From: CAKSQF01 sp051868045
GTDB taxonomy: Bacteria; Bacillota; Clostridia; Oscillospirales; CAG-272
Direction of reading: 5' to 3'
Assembly: GCA_051868045.1 (NCBI GenBank)
Contig: JBJDZN010000009.1
Coordinates: 1 to 46,083 of the forward strand
Length of the DNA: 46,083 nucleotides
Shown: one piece after another, positions 7,785-16,007 of the stretch
How the letters are laid out: each line of letters opens with the position of its first letter
Numbering within the stretch: position 1 is the first letter of the stretch
Translations under genes and position numbers: made by a program
Notes under the pieces: generated by a model
Told to the model about the DNA's origin: nothing
Database searches by the model: none
What the model saw: only the letters and a program-made list of their open reading frames with translations

Positions 7785-7854
7785 AATGTTTTTTAAAAAT
7801 ATTTTCGGATCTGCGCCCCTGTGAGACTTCGCGGCGGACGGCAGATTCAACATT
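7785..7854 (+). promoter_or_regulatory. Structured 5' leader of purE
   Basis: The leader can fold into nested pairs: AATGTT (7785-7790) with AACATT (7849-7854), GGATCTGC (7807-7814) with GCAGATTC (7841-7848, one G-U) and CGCC with GGCG inside. It ends 4 nt before the AAAGGA ribosome binding site. It does not match the guanine riboswitch core. Whether it regulates is unknown. Confidence 0.35.
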
Positions 7855-7876
7855 TTGTAAAGGAATTTGTGTGAAT

Positions 7877-8371
7877 ATGAAAAAAGTTGCACTGATTATG
7901 GGAAGCGACAGCGATCTTCCCGTTGTGGAAAAGGCAATCGGAGTGCTTCGCGAGTATGAGGTTCCCTTTGAGGTTCATGTGTATTCCGCACATCGGACTC
8001 CCGAGCAGGCAAGAGCCTTTGCCGTCTCTGCCCGGGCAAACGGTTTCGGCGTGATCATTTGCGCAGCAGGAATGGCAGCCCATCTTGCCGGAGCATTTGC
8101 CGCCAATACGACTCTGCCGGTGATCGGAATTCCGGTCAAGTCCGCCGCACTGGACGGAATGGATGCCCTTCTTTCAACGGTGATGATGCCTTCGGGAATC
8201 CCTGTTGCTACGGTTGCCATTGACGGCTCCAAGAATGCCGCTATGTTGGCTATCGAGATTCTGGCGGTTACGGATGACACCCTTGCCGCAAAACTGGATC
8301 AGGCGAGAACCGACGGTGCTGCTGCAGTGCTTGCGAAGGATCAGGCTATTTCAGCAAAATACTCTTGCTGA
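7877..8371 (+). CDS. purE: 5-(carboxyamino)imidazole ribonucleotide mutase
   Basis: This 164-residue protein is a class I PurE, which moves the carboxylate of N5-CAIR to give CAIR. Motifs are GSDSDLP (9-15) and YSAHRTP with H39-R40. Class I enzymes normally need PurK to make N5-CAIR, and purK is not in the window. ATG 7877 lies 12 nt after AAAGGA, fitting this genome's habit; an in-frame GTG at 7871, 6 nt from the same site, is a possible alternative adding two residues. It is the first gene of the purine cluster. Confidence 0.95.
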   Translation: MKKVALIMGSDSDLPVVEKAIGVLREYEVPFEVHVYSAHRTPEQARAFAVSARANGFGVIICAAGMAAHLAGAFAANTTLPVIGIPVKSAALDGMDALLSTVMMPSGIPVATVAIDGSKNAAMLAIEILAVTDDTLAAKLDQARTDGAAAVLAKDQAISAKYSC

Positions 8372-8433
8372 TTGATACAATAAAAATTCTCGGAAATTAC
8401 GGAAAGAAATTGGATTTTTTGGAGGAGAAAATC

Positions 8434-9150
8434 ATGAATATCGAAAAGACAGAACAGCTCTATGAGGGAAAAGCCAAGAAGGTTTACGCTACCACCGATC
8501 CCCAGTTGTATATTGTTTCCTATAAGGATGACGCTACCGCATTCAACGGCAAGAAGAAGGGCACAATCACAGGCAAAGGCGTGATCAACAACCGTGTCAC
8601 CAACTACATGATGCAGATTCTCGAAAAGGAAGGCATTCCTACCCACTTTGTAGAGGAGATCAGCGACCGTGAGACCATCGTCAAGAAGGTGAAGATCGTT
8701 CCTCTGGAGGTTATCGTCCGCAATATTGCTGCCGGCTCCTTCTCCAAGCGTTTCGGCGTAGCAGAGGGCACCAATCTCCTTTGCCCTACTCTGGAGTACT
8801 GCTACAAGTGCGACGAGCTGGACGATCCCATGGTCAACGATTACCACATCCTTGCCTGCGGATGGGCAACCAAGAAGGATCTGGACACCATTTCTGCCTA
8901 CACCTTCAAGATCAACGAAATCATGAAGAAGTTCTTCCTGAAGTTGAATATCGAGCTGGTTGACTTCAAGCTGGAGTTCGGTAAGCTGGATGACGGAACC
9001 ATTGTACTGGCAGACGAGATTTCTCCCGATACTTGCCGTCTCTGGGATGCAACGACCCACGAAAAGCTGGATAAGGACCGTTTCCGCCGTGATCTCGGTC
9101 ATGTTGAGGACGCTTACCAGGAAATTCTGAAGCGTATTTTCGGCGAATAA
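8434..9150 (+). CDS. purC: SAICAR synthase
   Basis: PurC joins aspartate to CAIR using ATP, forming SAICAR. The 238-residue length is normal for bacteria. Diagnostic segments are YEGKAKKVY (10-18) in the ATP site, EVIVRNIAAGSFSKR in the middle, and DEISPDTCRLWD near the end. A GGAGG ribosome binding site precedes ATG 8434. It is followed by a 112-nt gap containing alternative hairpins before purF. Confidence 0.97.
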   Translation: MNIEKTEQLYEGKAKKVYATTDPQLYIVSYKDDATAFNGKKKGTITGKGVINNRVTNYMMQILEKEGIPTHFVEEISDRETIVKKVKIVPLEVIVRNIAAGSFSKRFGVAEGTNLLCPTLEYCYKCDELDDPMVNDYHILACGWATKKDLDTISAYTFKINEIMKKFFLKLNIELVDFKLEFGKLDDGTIVLADEISPDTCRLWDATTHEKLDKDRFRRDLGHVEDAYQEILKRIFGE

Positions 9151-9165
9151 TCTTTTATATTTGCA

Positions 9166-9206
9166 GGGACGGATCAACCCGTGGGGCTCCGTCCCCACAA
9201 GTTTTT
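9166..9206 (+). promoter_or_regulatory. Alternative terminator/anti-terminator hairpins between purC and purF
   Basis: GTGGGG (9181-9186) pairs with CCCCAC (9193-9198) around a 6-nt loop and is followed by TTTTT (9202-9206), a terminator layout. An upstream GGGACGGA (9166-9173) pairs with TCCGTCCC (9188-9195), consuming the 3' half of the terminator stem. The two pairings cannot coexist. This looks like an intra-operon attenuator but could also be a decayed dispersed palindromic repeat. Confidence 0.45.
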
Positions 9207-9262
9207 CTCGGTTTGTCGGAAGCAGATCGGAGTCTTGTCAATTTATAAAAAAAGGAAACGGT

Positions 9263-10765
9263 ATGGGTCATCTCAAAGAAGAATGCGGCGTATTCGGCAT
9301 TTTCTGTCATTCAACGCAGGATGTTGCTACCGCTGCATATTACGGACTTTTTGCTCTTCAGCATCGTGGACAGGAAAGCTGCGGCATTGTTGTCAACGAC
9401 GATGGACTCTTTAAGTCCTATAAGGATCTTGGACTTGTCAACGACGTGTTTACGCCCGACGTGATGAAGGGTCTGGGACTGGGAAACATGGCGGTAGGTC
9501 ACGTCCGCTATTCGACGACCGGAGGCAGTGACAGAAGCAATGCACAGCCTATCGTCGTCAATCATATCAAGGGAAGTATCGCCCTTGCACATAACGGAAA
9601 TCTGGTAAATTCAGCCGAACTCCGTGAGCAGTTGGAGCTCAGCGGCAGTATCTTCCACACCACCAGCGATACGGAGGTCATCTGTTACGAAATCATCAAG
9701 GAGCGGCTTTCCGCACCCTCCATTGAGGAGGCGGTGAACCGTGCCATGAACCGGATTCACGGTGCCTACTCGCTGTGTATCATGTCCCCTTCCAAGCTGA
9801 TTGCGGCAAGGGACATCAACGGTCTTCGTCCCCTGTGCTACGGTGTCATGGAGGATGGTAGTTATGTGATCGCTTCCGAATCCTGCGCTCTGGATGCGGT
9901 TGGTGCTACCCTTATCCGGGAGATTCGCCCGGGTGAGATTCTGGTCATTGACAAGAACGGGGTGCGCTCGATTGCCGATCACTGCGGTAAAGCGGAGCCT
10001 CACCTGTGCGTCATGGAATACATCTATTTTGCCCGACCCGATTCGGTGATCGACGGACACAGCGTTCACAAGGCTCGGGTCAACGCCGGACGGATTCTGG
10101 CAAGAGAGCATCCTGTCGAGGCTGACATTGTGGTGGGTCTGCCCGATTCGGGTCTGGACGCTGCCATCGGCTTCTCCCGGGAATCCGGCATTCCTTACGG
10201 AATGGGGTTCATCAAGAATAAATATATTGGAAGAACCTTCATTGCACCCGGTCAGAAGGCAAGAGAGGACAAGGTTCGCATCAAACTGAATCCGATTTCC
10301 GAGGTCGTCCGCGGAAAGCGGGTGGTGGTAGTGGACGATTCCATCGTCCGGGGAACCACCACGGCACGGACCATCCGTCTGATCCGGGATGCGGGTGCCA
10401 GGGAGGTTCACGTCCGTATCTCGTCTCCCCCCTATGTGGATCCCTGCTACTACGGCATTGACGTTGACTCCAAGGAAAATCTGATCGCCTGCAAGCATAC
10501 GGTGGAGGAGATCGCAAAGATCATCGGTGCCGATTCGCTGGGCTATCTCAGCCTTGAGAACGTGACCGAACTGACCGGATGCAACAACGGAAAGGGTTTC
10601 TGCACAGCCTGCTTCTGCGGAAAATATCCGACGGATATTCCTGTTCAGACCGGCAAGAATCGCTTCGAGAAGAAGATCATAGAGTCAGATAAGTCTGAAA
10701 AATCCATATTCTATAAAAAAGATAAGAGTGAAAGTGAGGACTCGACAGATGAAAAGTCAGAGTGA
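9263..10765 (+). CDS. purF: Amidophosphoribosyltransferase
   Basis: PurF commits PRPP and glutamine to phosphoribosylamine, the first purine step. The N-terminal glutaminase nucleophile is C8, exposed after removal of a short propeptide (MGHLKEE). The PRPP-binding loop VVVVDDSIVRGTTT lies in the phosphoribosyltransferase half. The CTACFCGKYP cysteine motif near the end, as in the Bacillus enzyme, suggests the iron-sulfur, oxygen-sensitive form. ATG 9263 has AAAGGA upstream. The last 30 or so residues form an unusual Lys/Glu/Ser-rich tail running over the ribosome binding site and 17 nt into purM. Confidence 0.96.
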   Translation: MGHLKEECGVFGIFCHSTQDVATAAYYGLFALQHRGQESCGIVVNDDGLFKSYKDLGLVNDVFTPDVMKGLGLGNMAVGHVRYSTTGGSDRSNAQPIVVNHIKGSIALAHNGNLVNSAELREQLELSGSIFHTTSDTEVICYEIIKERLSAPSIEEAVNRAMNRIHGAYSLCIMSPSKLIAARDINGLRPLCYGVMEDGSYVIASESCALDAVGATLIREIRPGEILVIDKNGVRSIADHCGKAEPHLCVMEYIYFARPDSVIDGHSVHKARVNAGRILAREHPVEADIVVGLPDSGLDAAIGFSRESGIPYGMGFIKNKYIGRTFIAPGQKAREDKVRIKLNPISEVVRGKRVVVVDDSIVRGTTTARTIRLIRDAGAREVHVRISSPPYVDPCYYGIDVDSKENLIACKHTVEEIAKIIGADSLGYLSLENVTELTGCNNGKGFCTACFCGKYPTDIPVQTGKNRFEKKIIESDKSEKSIFYKKDKSESEDSTDEKSE

Positions 10766-11789
10766 GAGCTATAAGGCGGCGGGTGTTGATATAACCGCCG
10801 GCTACAAGGCAGTTGAACTGATGAAATCCAGCATTGCCAGAACCCATACGGCAGGGGTTTTCTCCGATGTAGGCGGATTCGGCGGTCTTTTCCGCCCCGA
10901 TTTGCAGGGAATGTCCGATCCCGTCCTTGTATCGGGTACCGACGGCGTCGGCACCAAGCTGAAAATTGCCATGCTGATGGACAAGCATGACACCATCGGC
11001 ATCGACTGCGTTGCCATGTGCGTCAACGATGTCATCTGCTGCGGCGCAAAGCCCCTCTTTTTCCTTGACTATATTGCCTGCGGAAAGAATGTTCCCGAAA
11101 AAATTGCCGCCATCGTTGCAGGTGTTGCAGAAGGCTGTGTTCAGGCGGGTTCTGCACTGATCGGCGGCGAAACCGCAGAGCATCCCGGTATGATGCCGGA
11201 GGATGATTACGATCTGGCAGGCTTCTCGGTGGGCATTGTGGACAGGAGCAAGATTATCGACAACAGTTCCATGGTTCCCGGTGATGTCGTGATTGCCCTT
11301 GCATCCTCGGGTGTTCATTCCAACGGTTTTTCCCTGGTTCGCAAGGTGTTCGATGTGGAAAACAATCCCGATCTGTTCAAACCCTGCCAGGCTTTGGACG
11401 GAAAGTCCATCGGGGAGACTCTTCTGACGCCCACCAAAATCTATGTGAAGTCCATGTGCGCCCTGTTTGAGCAGGTAAAGGTCAAGGGCGTGTCCCACAT
11501 TACGGGCGGCGGCTTCTATGAGAACATTCCCCGTTCCATTCCCGACGGACTGGGCGCCGAAATCGACCGTTCCGCCGTTCGGGTACTGCCTATCTTTGAT
11601 CTGATCGCCAAGGTCGGAAACATTCCCGAGCGGGATATGTTCAACACCTTCAATATGGGCGTAGGCATGAGCGTTGTGGTTGCCGCAGAGGATGCAGACA
11701 AGGCATTGGAAATCCTTCGTGCAAACGGTGAGGATGCCTATGTGATCGGAAAGATCGTTGCCTCTGAGGACAAAGTCATTATTCAATAA
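10749..11789 (+). CDS. purM: Phosphoribosylformylglycinamidine cyclo-ligase
   Basis: PurM closes the imidazole ring, converting FGAM to AIR with ATP. The 346-residue protein has the family motifs GTDGVGTKL, VNDVICCGAKPLFFLDY and GGGFYENIPR. ATG 10749 is preferred, with GTGAGGA 8 nt upstream; an in-frame GTG at 10728 lies inside the purF tail and has no better site. The start overlaps the purF end by 17 nt. Confidence 0.96.
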   Translation: MKSQSESYKAAGVDITAGYKAVELMKSSIARTHTAGVFSDVGGFGGLFRPDLQGMSDPVLVSGTDGVGTKLKIAMLMDKHDTIGIDCVAMCVNDVICCGAKPLFFLDYIACGKNVPEKIAAIVAGVAEGCVQAGSALIGGETAEHPGMMPEDDYDLAGFSVGIVDRSKIIDNSSMVPGDVVIALASSGVHSNGFSLVRKVFDVENNPDLFKPCQALDGKSIGETLLTPTKIYVKSMCALFEQVKVKGVSHITGGGFYENIPRSIPDGLGAEIDRSAVRVLPIFDLIAKVGNIPERDMFNTFNMGVGMSVVVAAEDADKALEILRANGEDAYVIGKIVASEDKVIIQ

Positions 11790-11805
11790 GATTGGACACC
11801 GTAAT

Positions 11806-12438
11806 ATGAGAAAAATCAGAATCGCCGTGCTGGTATCGGGCGGCGGAACCAATTTGCAGGCACTGATCGACGCACAGAGATCCGGGATTTTGCACAGCGG
11901 CGAAATCGTCCGTGTGATCTCCAATAAGCCGGGTGTCTATGCCCTGACCCGGGCACAGAATGCCGGTATTCCCTCTGCCGTGATCTCCAAAAAGGAGCTG
12001 GGCAGTCAGGAAGCCTTCGAGGCGGGAATTCAGAGCCAGCTTGCCGACTGCGAGGCTGATCTGATCGTTCTGGCAGGCTTTATGGCAATCCTGTCCGAAA
12101 ACTTCACCAAAGCATGGGATCATCGGATCATCAACATTCATCCCGCCCTGATTCCATCCTTCTGCGGAAAGGGAATGTACGGACTGAATCCTCATATTGC
12201 CGCCCTTGAGAAGGGCGTCAAGGTGACGGGTGCCACCGTTCACTTCGTTAATGAGATTCCCGACGGCGGCGAGATCATTGATCAGAAGGCGGTACAGGTT
12301 GAGGAAGGGGACACCCCCGAAATCCTCCAACGGCGTGTTATGGAGCAGGCGGAATGGATTATCCTTCCCCGGGCAGTCGAGAAGGTCTCTGCAAAGCTGG
12401 CAGAGGAAATCCCTTCGCAGGAATCTGCCGATAGCTAA
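11806..12438 (+). CDS. purN: Phosphoribosylglycinamide formyltransferase
   Basis: PurN formylates GAR using 10-formyl-tetrahydrofolate. The catalytic set is intact: N110 and H112 in INIHPALIPSF and D153 in IPDGGEIIDQ. The N-terminal SGGGTNLQAL binds substrate phosphate. At 210 residues it is of normal length. The start is fixed at ATG 11806 because family members begin at the first strand, RIAVLVSGGG. It follows purM by 16 nt. Confidence 0.96.
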   Translation: MRKIRIAVLVSGGGTNLQALIDAQRSGILHSGEIVRVISNKPGVYALTRAQNAGIPSAVISKKELGSQEAFEAGIQSQLADCEADLIVLAGFMAILSENFTKAWDHRIINIHPALIPSFCGKGMYGLNPHIAALEKGVKVTGATVHFVNEIPDGGEIIDQKAVQVEEGDTPEILQRRVMEQAEWIILPRAVEKVSAKLAEEIPSQESADS

Positions 12439-12461
12439 GAAAACAGAAAGGATTTACCCAT

Positions 12462-13187
12462 ATGGATATTTACAGAAACAGTCCCATAGGCGAGCTTCTT
12501 GCTGCCAACAGCTACCCCGGTCGGGGAATCGTCATCGGAAAATCTGCCGACGGAAAGTCGGCGGTGACTGCCTATTTTATCATGGGCAGATCGGCGAACA
12601 GCCGCAACCGTGTGTTCGTTGAGAACCCCGGAAAAAGTGAGGTCATCATCCATCCTTTTGACAGCTCCAAGGTGGAGGACCCTTCGCTGATTATCTATTA
12701 TCCCATCCGCAAGATCGGAAACGAGCTGATTGTCACCAACGGTGACCAGACCGACACGATCTACGAATTTCTGAAGGCAGGGAAGACCTTTGAAGAGGCT
12801 CTGGAGACCCGTCAGTTTGAGCCTGACGGACCCAACTGGACCCCCCGGATCTCAGGCATCCTGACCTTCGGACGGAAGGATTTCAACTATAAGATGAGCA
12901 TTCTGAAGTCCGCCGATGCAGAAGGGTCAGCCTGCAACCGCTATACCTATCACTATGCAGCGGTATCCGGCGTGGGACACTTCATTCACACCTATCTGTG
13001 CGACGGAAATCCCATTCCCACCTTCCAGGGCGAGCCTGAGCGGGTCTATGTTCCAAACGATATTGACGAGTTCACCAATGCCATCTGGAGCAATCTGAAC
13101 GAGGCGAATAAGATTTCGCTGTACGTTCGCTATGTGGATCTGGAGACCGGCAAGGAAACCAACCGCATGATCAACAAGAATAAATAA
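12462..13187 (+). CDS. purO: IMP cyclohydrolase, PurO type
   Basis: This 241-residue protein resembles the stand-alone IMP cyclohydrolase family first described in archaea (PurO), which closes the ring of FAICAR to give IMP. Recognisable segments are the N-terminal NSYPGRGIVIGKS, AYFIMGRSANSRNRVF, the YYPIR and DGPNWTPRISG stretches and a C-terminal YVRYVDLETG. It replaces the N-terminal domain of the usual bifunctional PurH, and the matching formyltransferase is encoded two genes downstream. AAAGGA lies 9 nt before ATG 12462. I identified it from motifs and context. Confidence 0.88.
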   Translation: MDIYRNSPIGELLAANSYPGRGIVIGKSADGKSAVTAYFIMGRSANSRNRVFVENPGKSEVIIHPFDSSKVEDPSLIIYYPIRKIGNELIVTNGDQTDTIYEFLKAGKTFEEALETRQFEPDGPNWTPRISGILTFGRKDFNYKMSILKSADAEGSACNRYTYHYAAVSGVGHFIHTYLCDGNPIPTFQGEPERVYVPNDIDEFTNAIWSNLNEANKISLYVRYVDLETGKETNRMINKNK

Positions 13188-13195
13188 CAACGAAA

Positions 13196-13240
13196 ACCGC
13201 ACCTTCTCTCCCTTTTTTTGAGCCGGAGAGGGGATGCGGT
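13196..13240 (+). repeat. Two-block hairpin between purO and purB
   Basis: ACCGCA (13196-13201) pairs with TGCGGT (13235-13240) and CTCTCC (13206-13211) with GGAGAG (13225-13230). The loop contains seven T. No T-run follows on the plus strand, so a classic terminator is unlikely. It may be an RNA processing or stability element within the purine transcript. Confidence 0.45.
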
Positions 13241-13341
13241 GGTTGTCGTATAAATGAGGGTCTGCAAACGCCCCGTTTTCCCCTGTTTTTCTCTGTTTCT
13301 GACTGAATTTGATTTGAAATTTGAAAGGAAGTTTTCCCGAT

Positions 13342-14775
13342 ATGGACGAGAAAGAAAAATATATATCCCCCTTTTCCACCCGATATGCCTCCCCCGAAAT
13401 GCAGTATGTTTTCTCGGAGGCGTTCAAATTCAAGACCTGGAGACGGCTCTGGATATCTCTTGCCAAAGCTGAAAAGAAGCTGGGTCTGGACATCACTGAT
13501 GAACAGATTGCCGAGCTTGAGGCACACGCCGAGGATGTCAACTATGCCGATGCCGAGGCACGGGAGAAGGTTGTCCGCCACGACGTCATGTCCCATGTGT
13601 ATGCTTACGGACTCCAGTGTCCCAAGGCGGCGGGAATCATTCATTTGGGTGCGACCTCCTGCTACGTTGGTGACAATACCGATGTCATCATCCTTCGCCA
13701 GGCATCGCAGATCGTTCTGAAGAAGGCGGCACAGGTGCTGAAAAATCTGTCCGATTTTGCTCTGACCTATAAGGACCTGCCCTGTCTTGCCTATACGCAT
13801 CTTCAGCCCGCACAGCTGACCACTGTCGGCAAGCGTGCCACCCTTTGGATGTATGAGCTGATTCAGGACATCGAAAATCTGGAGTATCAGCTTTCCAATC
13901 TGAAGCTCCTGGGCTCCAAGGGAACCACCGGAACCCAGGCGTCCTTCGTGGAACTGTTCGAGGGAGACGAGACCAAGATCAAGGCACTGGAAAAGATGAT
14001 CGCCGAGGATATGGGCTTTGATGCCTGCGTCCCCGTGTCGGGTCAGACCTACTCCAGAAAGGTGGATGCCTACTTCCTGTCGGTTCTGTCGGGATTTGCT
14101 CAATCTGCCTATAAATTTGCCAATGACCTGCGGATTCTTCAGTCCTTCGAGGAGATGGAGGAGCCCTTTGAGAAGAATCAGATCGGCTCGTCCGCTATGC
14201 CCTATAAGCGCAATCCCATGCGCTCCGAGCGCATCTGCGCACTGGCACGCTATGTCATCACCGATTCGCTCAACCCTGCCTTTACTTCTTCGACCCAATG
14301 GTTTGAGCGGACGTTGGACGATTCTGCGAACAAGCGGATTTCGGTAGCGGAGGCATTCCTGGCTGTGGATTCCATTCTGAATATTTACATCAACGTCACC
14401 GGCGGGCTGGTGGTATATGATCGGGTGATCCGCCGCCGTGTCATGGAAAAACTGCCCTTTATGGCAACTGAAAACATCATGATGAAGTCGGTGAAGAAGG
14501 GCGGCAACCGTCAGGAACTTCATGAACGGCTCCGTGAGCATTCCCATGCGGCGGCAAGAAAGGTCAAGATGGAGGGCGGTACCAACGATCTGATCGACCG
14601 TATCGCCGCCGATCCTGCCTTCCCCGTCACCAAGGAGGAGATCGAGGCGGAGCTGGATCCCGCTTTGTATACCGGTCGTGCGCCTGCACAGACGGTGGAG
14701 TTTGTCCACGACGTGGCAGAGCCTGTTCTCGCCCGTCTGTATGTGGGCGATGTCTCCAGTGAACTGAAGGTCTGA
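13342..14775 (+). CDS. purB: Adenylosuccinate lyase
   Basis: PurB removes fumarate from SAICAR and from adenylosuccinate, serving both IMP and AMP synthesis. The 477-residue protein carries the fumarase/aspartase superfamily signature SSAMPYKRNP at about 283-292 and the conserved THLQPAQ histidine near residue 153. HLGATSCYVGDN in the N-terminal third completes the active site formed between subunits. ATG 13342 has AAAGGA 12 nt upstream; an upstream in-frame start is disfavoured because it lies within the ribosome binding region. Confidence 0.97.
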   Translation: MDEKEKYISPFSTRYASPEMQYVFSEAFKFKTWRRLWISLAKAEKKLGLDITDEQIAELEAHAEDVNYADAEAREKVVRHDVMSHVYAYGLQCPKAAGIIHLGATSCYVGDNTDVIILRQASQIVLKKAAQVLKNLSDFALTYKDLPCLAYTHLQPAQLTTVGKRATLWMYELIQDIENLEYQLSNLKLLGSKGTTGTQASFVELFEGDETKIKALEKMIAEDMGFDACVPVSGQTYSRKVDAYFLSVLSGFAQSAYKFANDLRILQSFEEMEEPFEKNQIGSSAMPYKRNPMRSERICALARYVITDSLNPAFTSSTQWFERTLDDSANKRISVAEAFLAVDSILNIYINVTGGLVVYDRVIRRRVMEKLPFMATENIMMKSVKKGGNRQELHERLREHSHAAARKVKMEGGTNDLIDRIAADPAFPVTKEEIEAELDPALYTGRAPAQTVEFVHDVAEPVLARLYVGDVSSELKV

Positions 14776-14810
14776 GTGAACGGATAATCAATGGAAAGGA
14801 ATCATAGATC

Positions 14811-15986
14811 ATGAAAGAATTTGAACTGAAATACGGATGTAACCCCAATCAGAAGCCTGCGAAGATTTATATGCAGGACTCAAGCGAGCTGCCCATTGAG
14901 ATTTTGAATGGCAGACCCGGATATATCAATTTTCTGGACGCCCTCAACAGCTGGCAGCTGGTGAAGGAACTGAAAGAAGCCACCGGTATCTGTGCCGCCG
15001 CCAGCTTCAAGCACGTTTCCCCCGCAGGTGCCGCACTGGGTCTTCCTCTGGACGAAACCCTACGGAAAATGTACAGCGTTCCCGAGGGTATGGAACTGTC
15101 TCCTCTCGCCTCTGCTTACAGCCGTGCCAGAGGTGCCGACCGTATGTCCAGCTTCGGCGACTGGGTGGCACTGTCCGATGTCTGTGACGTGGCAACCGCC
15201 AAGCTGCTCCAGCATGAGGTCAGCGACGGCATCATTGCCCCCGGCTATGAGCCTGAGGCACTGGAAATTCTGAAGTCCAAGAAGAAGGGAAACTATCCCG
15301 TCGTCCGAATTGATCCCGACTATAAGCCCTGTCCCGTTGAGACCAAGCAGGTCTTCGGCGTGACCTTTGAACAGGGAAGAAACGAACTGAAAATCAACGC
15401 CGACACCATGCTGAACAATCTGGTCACCGCCAACAAGACCCTGACCGAAGAGCAGAAGCGGGATCTGGTTATCAGTCTGATTACCCTGAAATATACCCAG
15501 TCCAATTCGGTTTGCTATGTCAAGGACGGACAGACCATCGGCGTAGGTGCCGGACAGCAGAGCCGGATCCACTGCACCAGACTGGCAGGTCAGAAGGCGG
15601 ACAACTGGCAGTTGCGGCATCATCCCAAGGTGCTGAACCTCCCCTTCCGTGCCGATGTGGCAAAGCCCAATCGGGACAATGCCATTGACGTTTATATCGG
15701 CGACAATCCCGAGGAAGTACTGGACAACTGGGAGCTGACCTTCACCGAAAAGCCCGAGGAACTGACCCGTGAAGAAAAGCGGGCATGGCTGGATCAGGTC
15801 ACCGGCGTTTCTCTCGGCAGCGACGCCTTCTTCCCCTTCGGAGACAATATCGAGCGGGCGCACAGAAGCGGCGTAACGGCAATCGTTCAGCCCGGCGGCT
15901 CCATCCGTGACGAACAGGTTATCGAGACCTGCGATAAGTACGGGATCGCCATGGCATTCTGCGGTCTGCGTCTCTTCCATCATTGA
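14811..15986 (+). CDS. purH: AICAR formyltransferase without the cyclohydrolase domain
   Basis: The 391 residues cover only the AICAR formyltransferase part of PurH, which transfers a formyl group to AICAR. The key Lys-His pair is in FKHVSPAG (K67-H68). Other family landmarks are LKYTQSNSVCYVKDG, VGAGQQSRIHCTRLA and DAFFPFGDNIERA. The MGS-like IMP cyclohydrolase domain at the N-terminus of the common bifunctional enzyme is absent, and its role falls to the PurO-type protein at 12462-13187. The length agrees with the short clostridial version, so this is not a truncation. Confidence 0.95.
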   Translation: MKEFELKYGCNPNQKPAKIYMQDSSELPIEILNGRPGYINFLDALNSWQLVKELKEATGICAAASFKHVSPAGAALGLPLDETLRKMYSVPEGMELSPLASAYSRARGADRMSSFGDWVALSDVCDVATAKLLQHEVSDGIIAPGYEPEALEILKSKKKGNYPVVRIDPDYKPCPVETKQVFGVTFEQGRNELKINADTMLNNLVTANKTLTEEQKRDLVISLITLKYTQSNSVCYVKDGQTIGVGAGQQSRIHCTRLAGQKADNWQLRHHPKVLNLPFRADVAKPNRDNAIDVYIGDNPEEVLDNWELTFTEKPEELTREEKRAWLDQVTGVSLGSDAFFPFGDNIERAHRSGVTAIVQPGGSIRDEQVIETCDKYGIAMAFCGLRLFHH

Positions 15987-16007
15987 TTTTTCACTGAGGT
16001 GTTCAAT

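Larger units (their letters stand above)
7556..7876. other. Divergent intergenic region between cotJA and purE
   Basis: These 321 bases contain a sporulation-type promoter reading left, a housekeeping promoter reading right and a structured purE leader (all listed separately). No gene, guanine-riboswitch core or PurR-box-like motif was recognised. Confidence 0.65.

Noticed and set aside
7768..7876. Purine (guanine) riboswitch in the purE leader
   Set aside because: The conserved three-way junction core sequences are not present.
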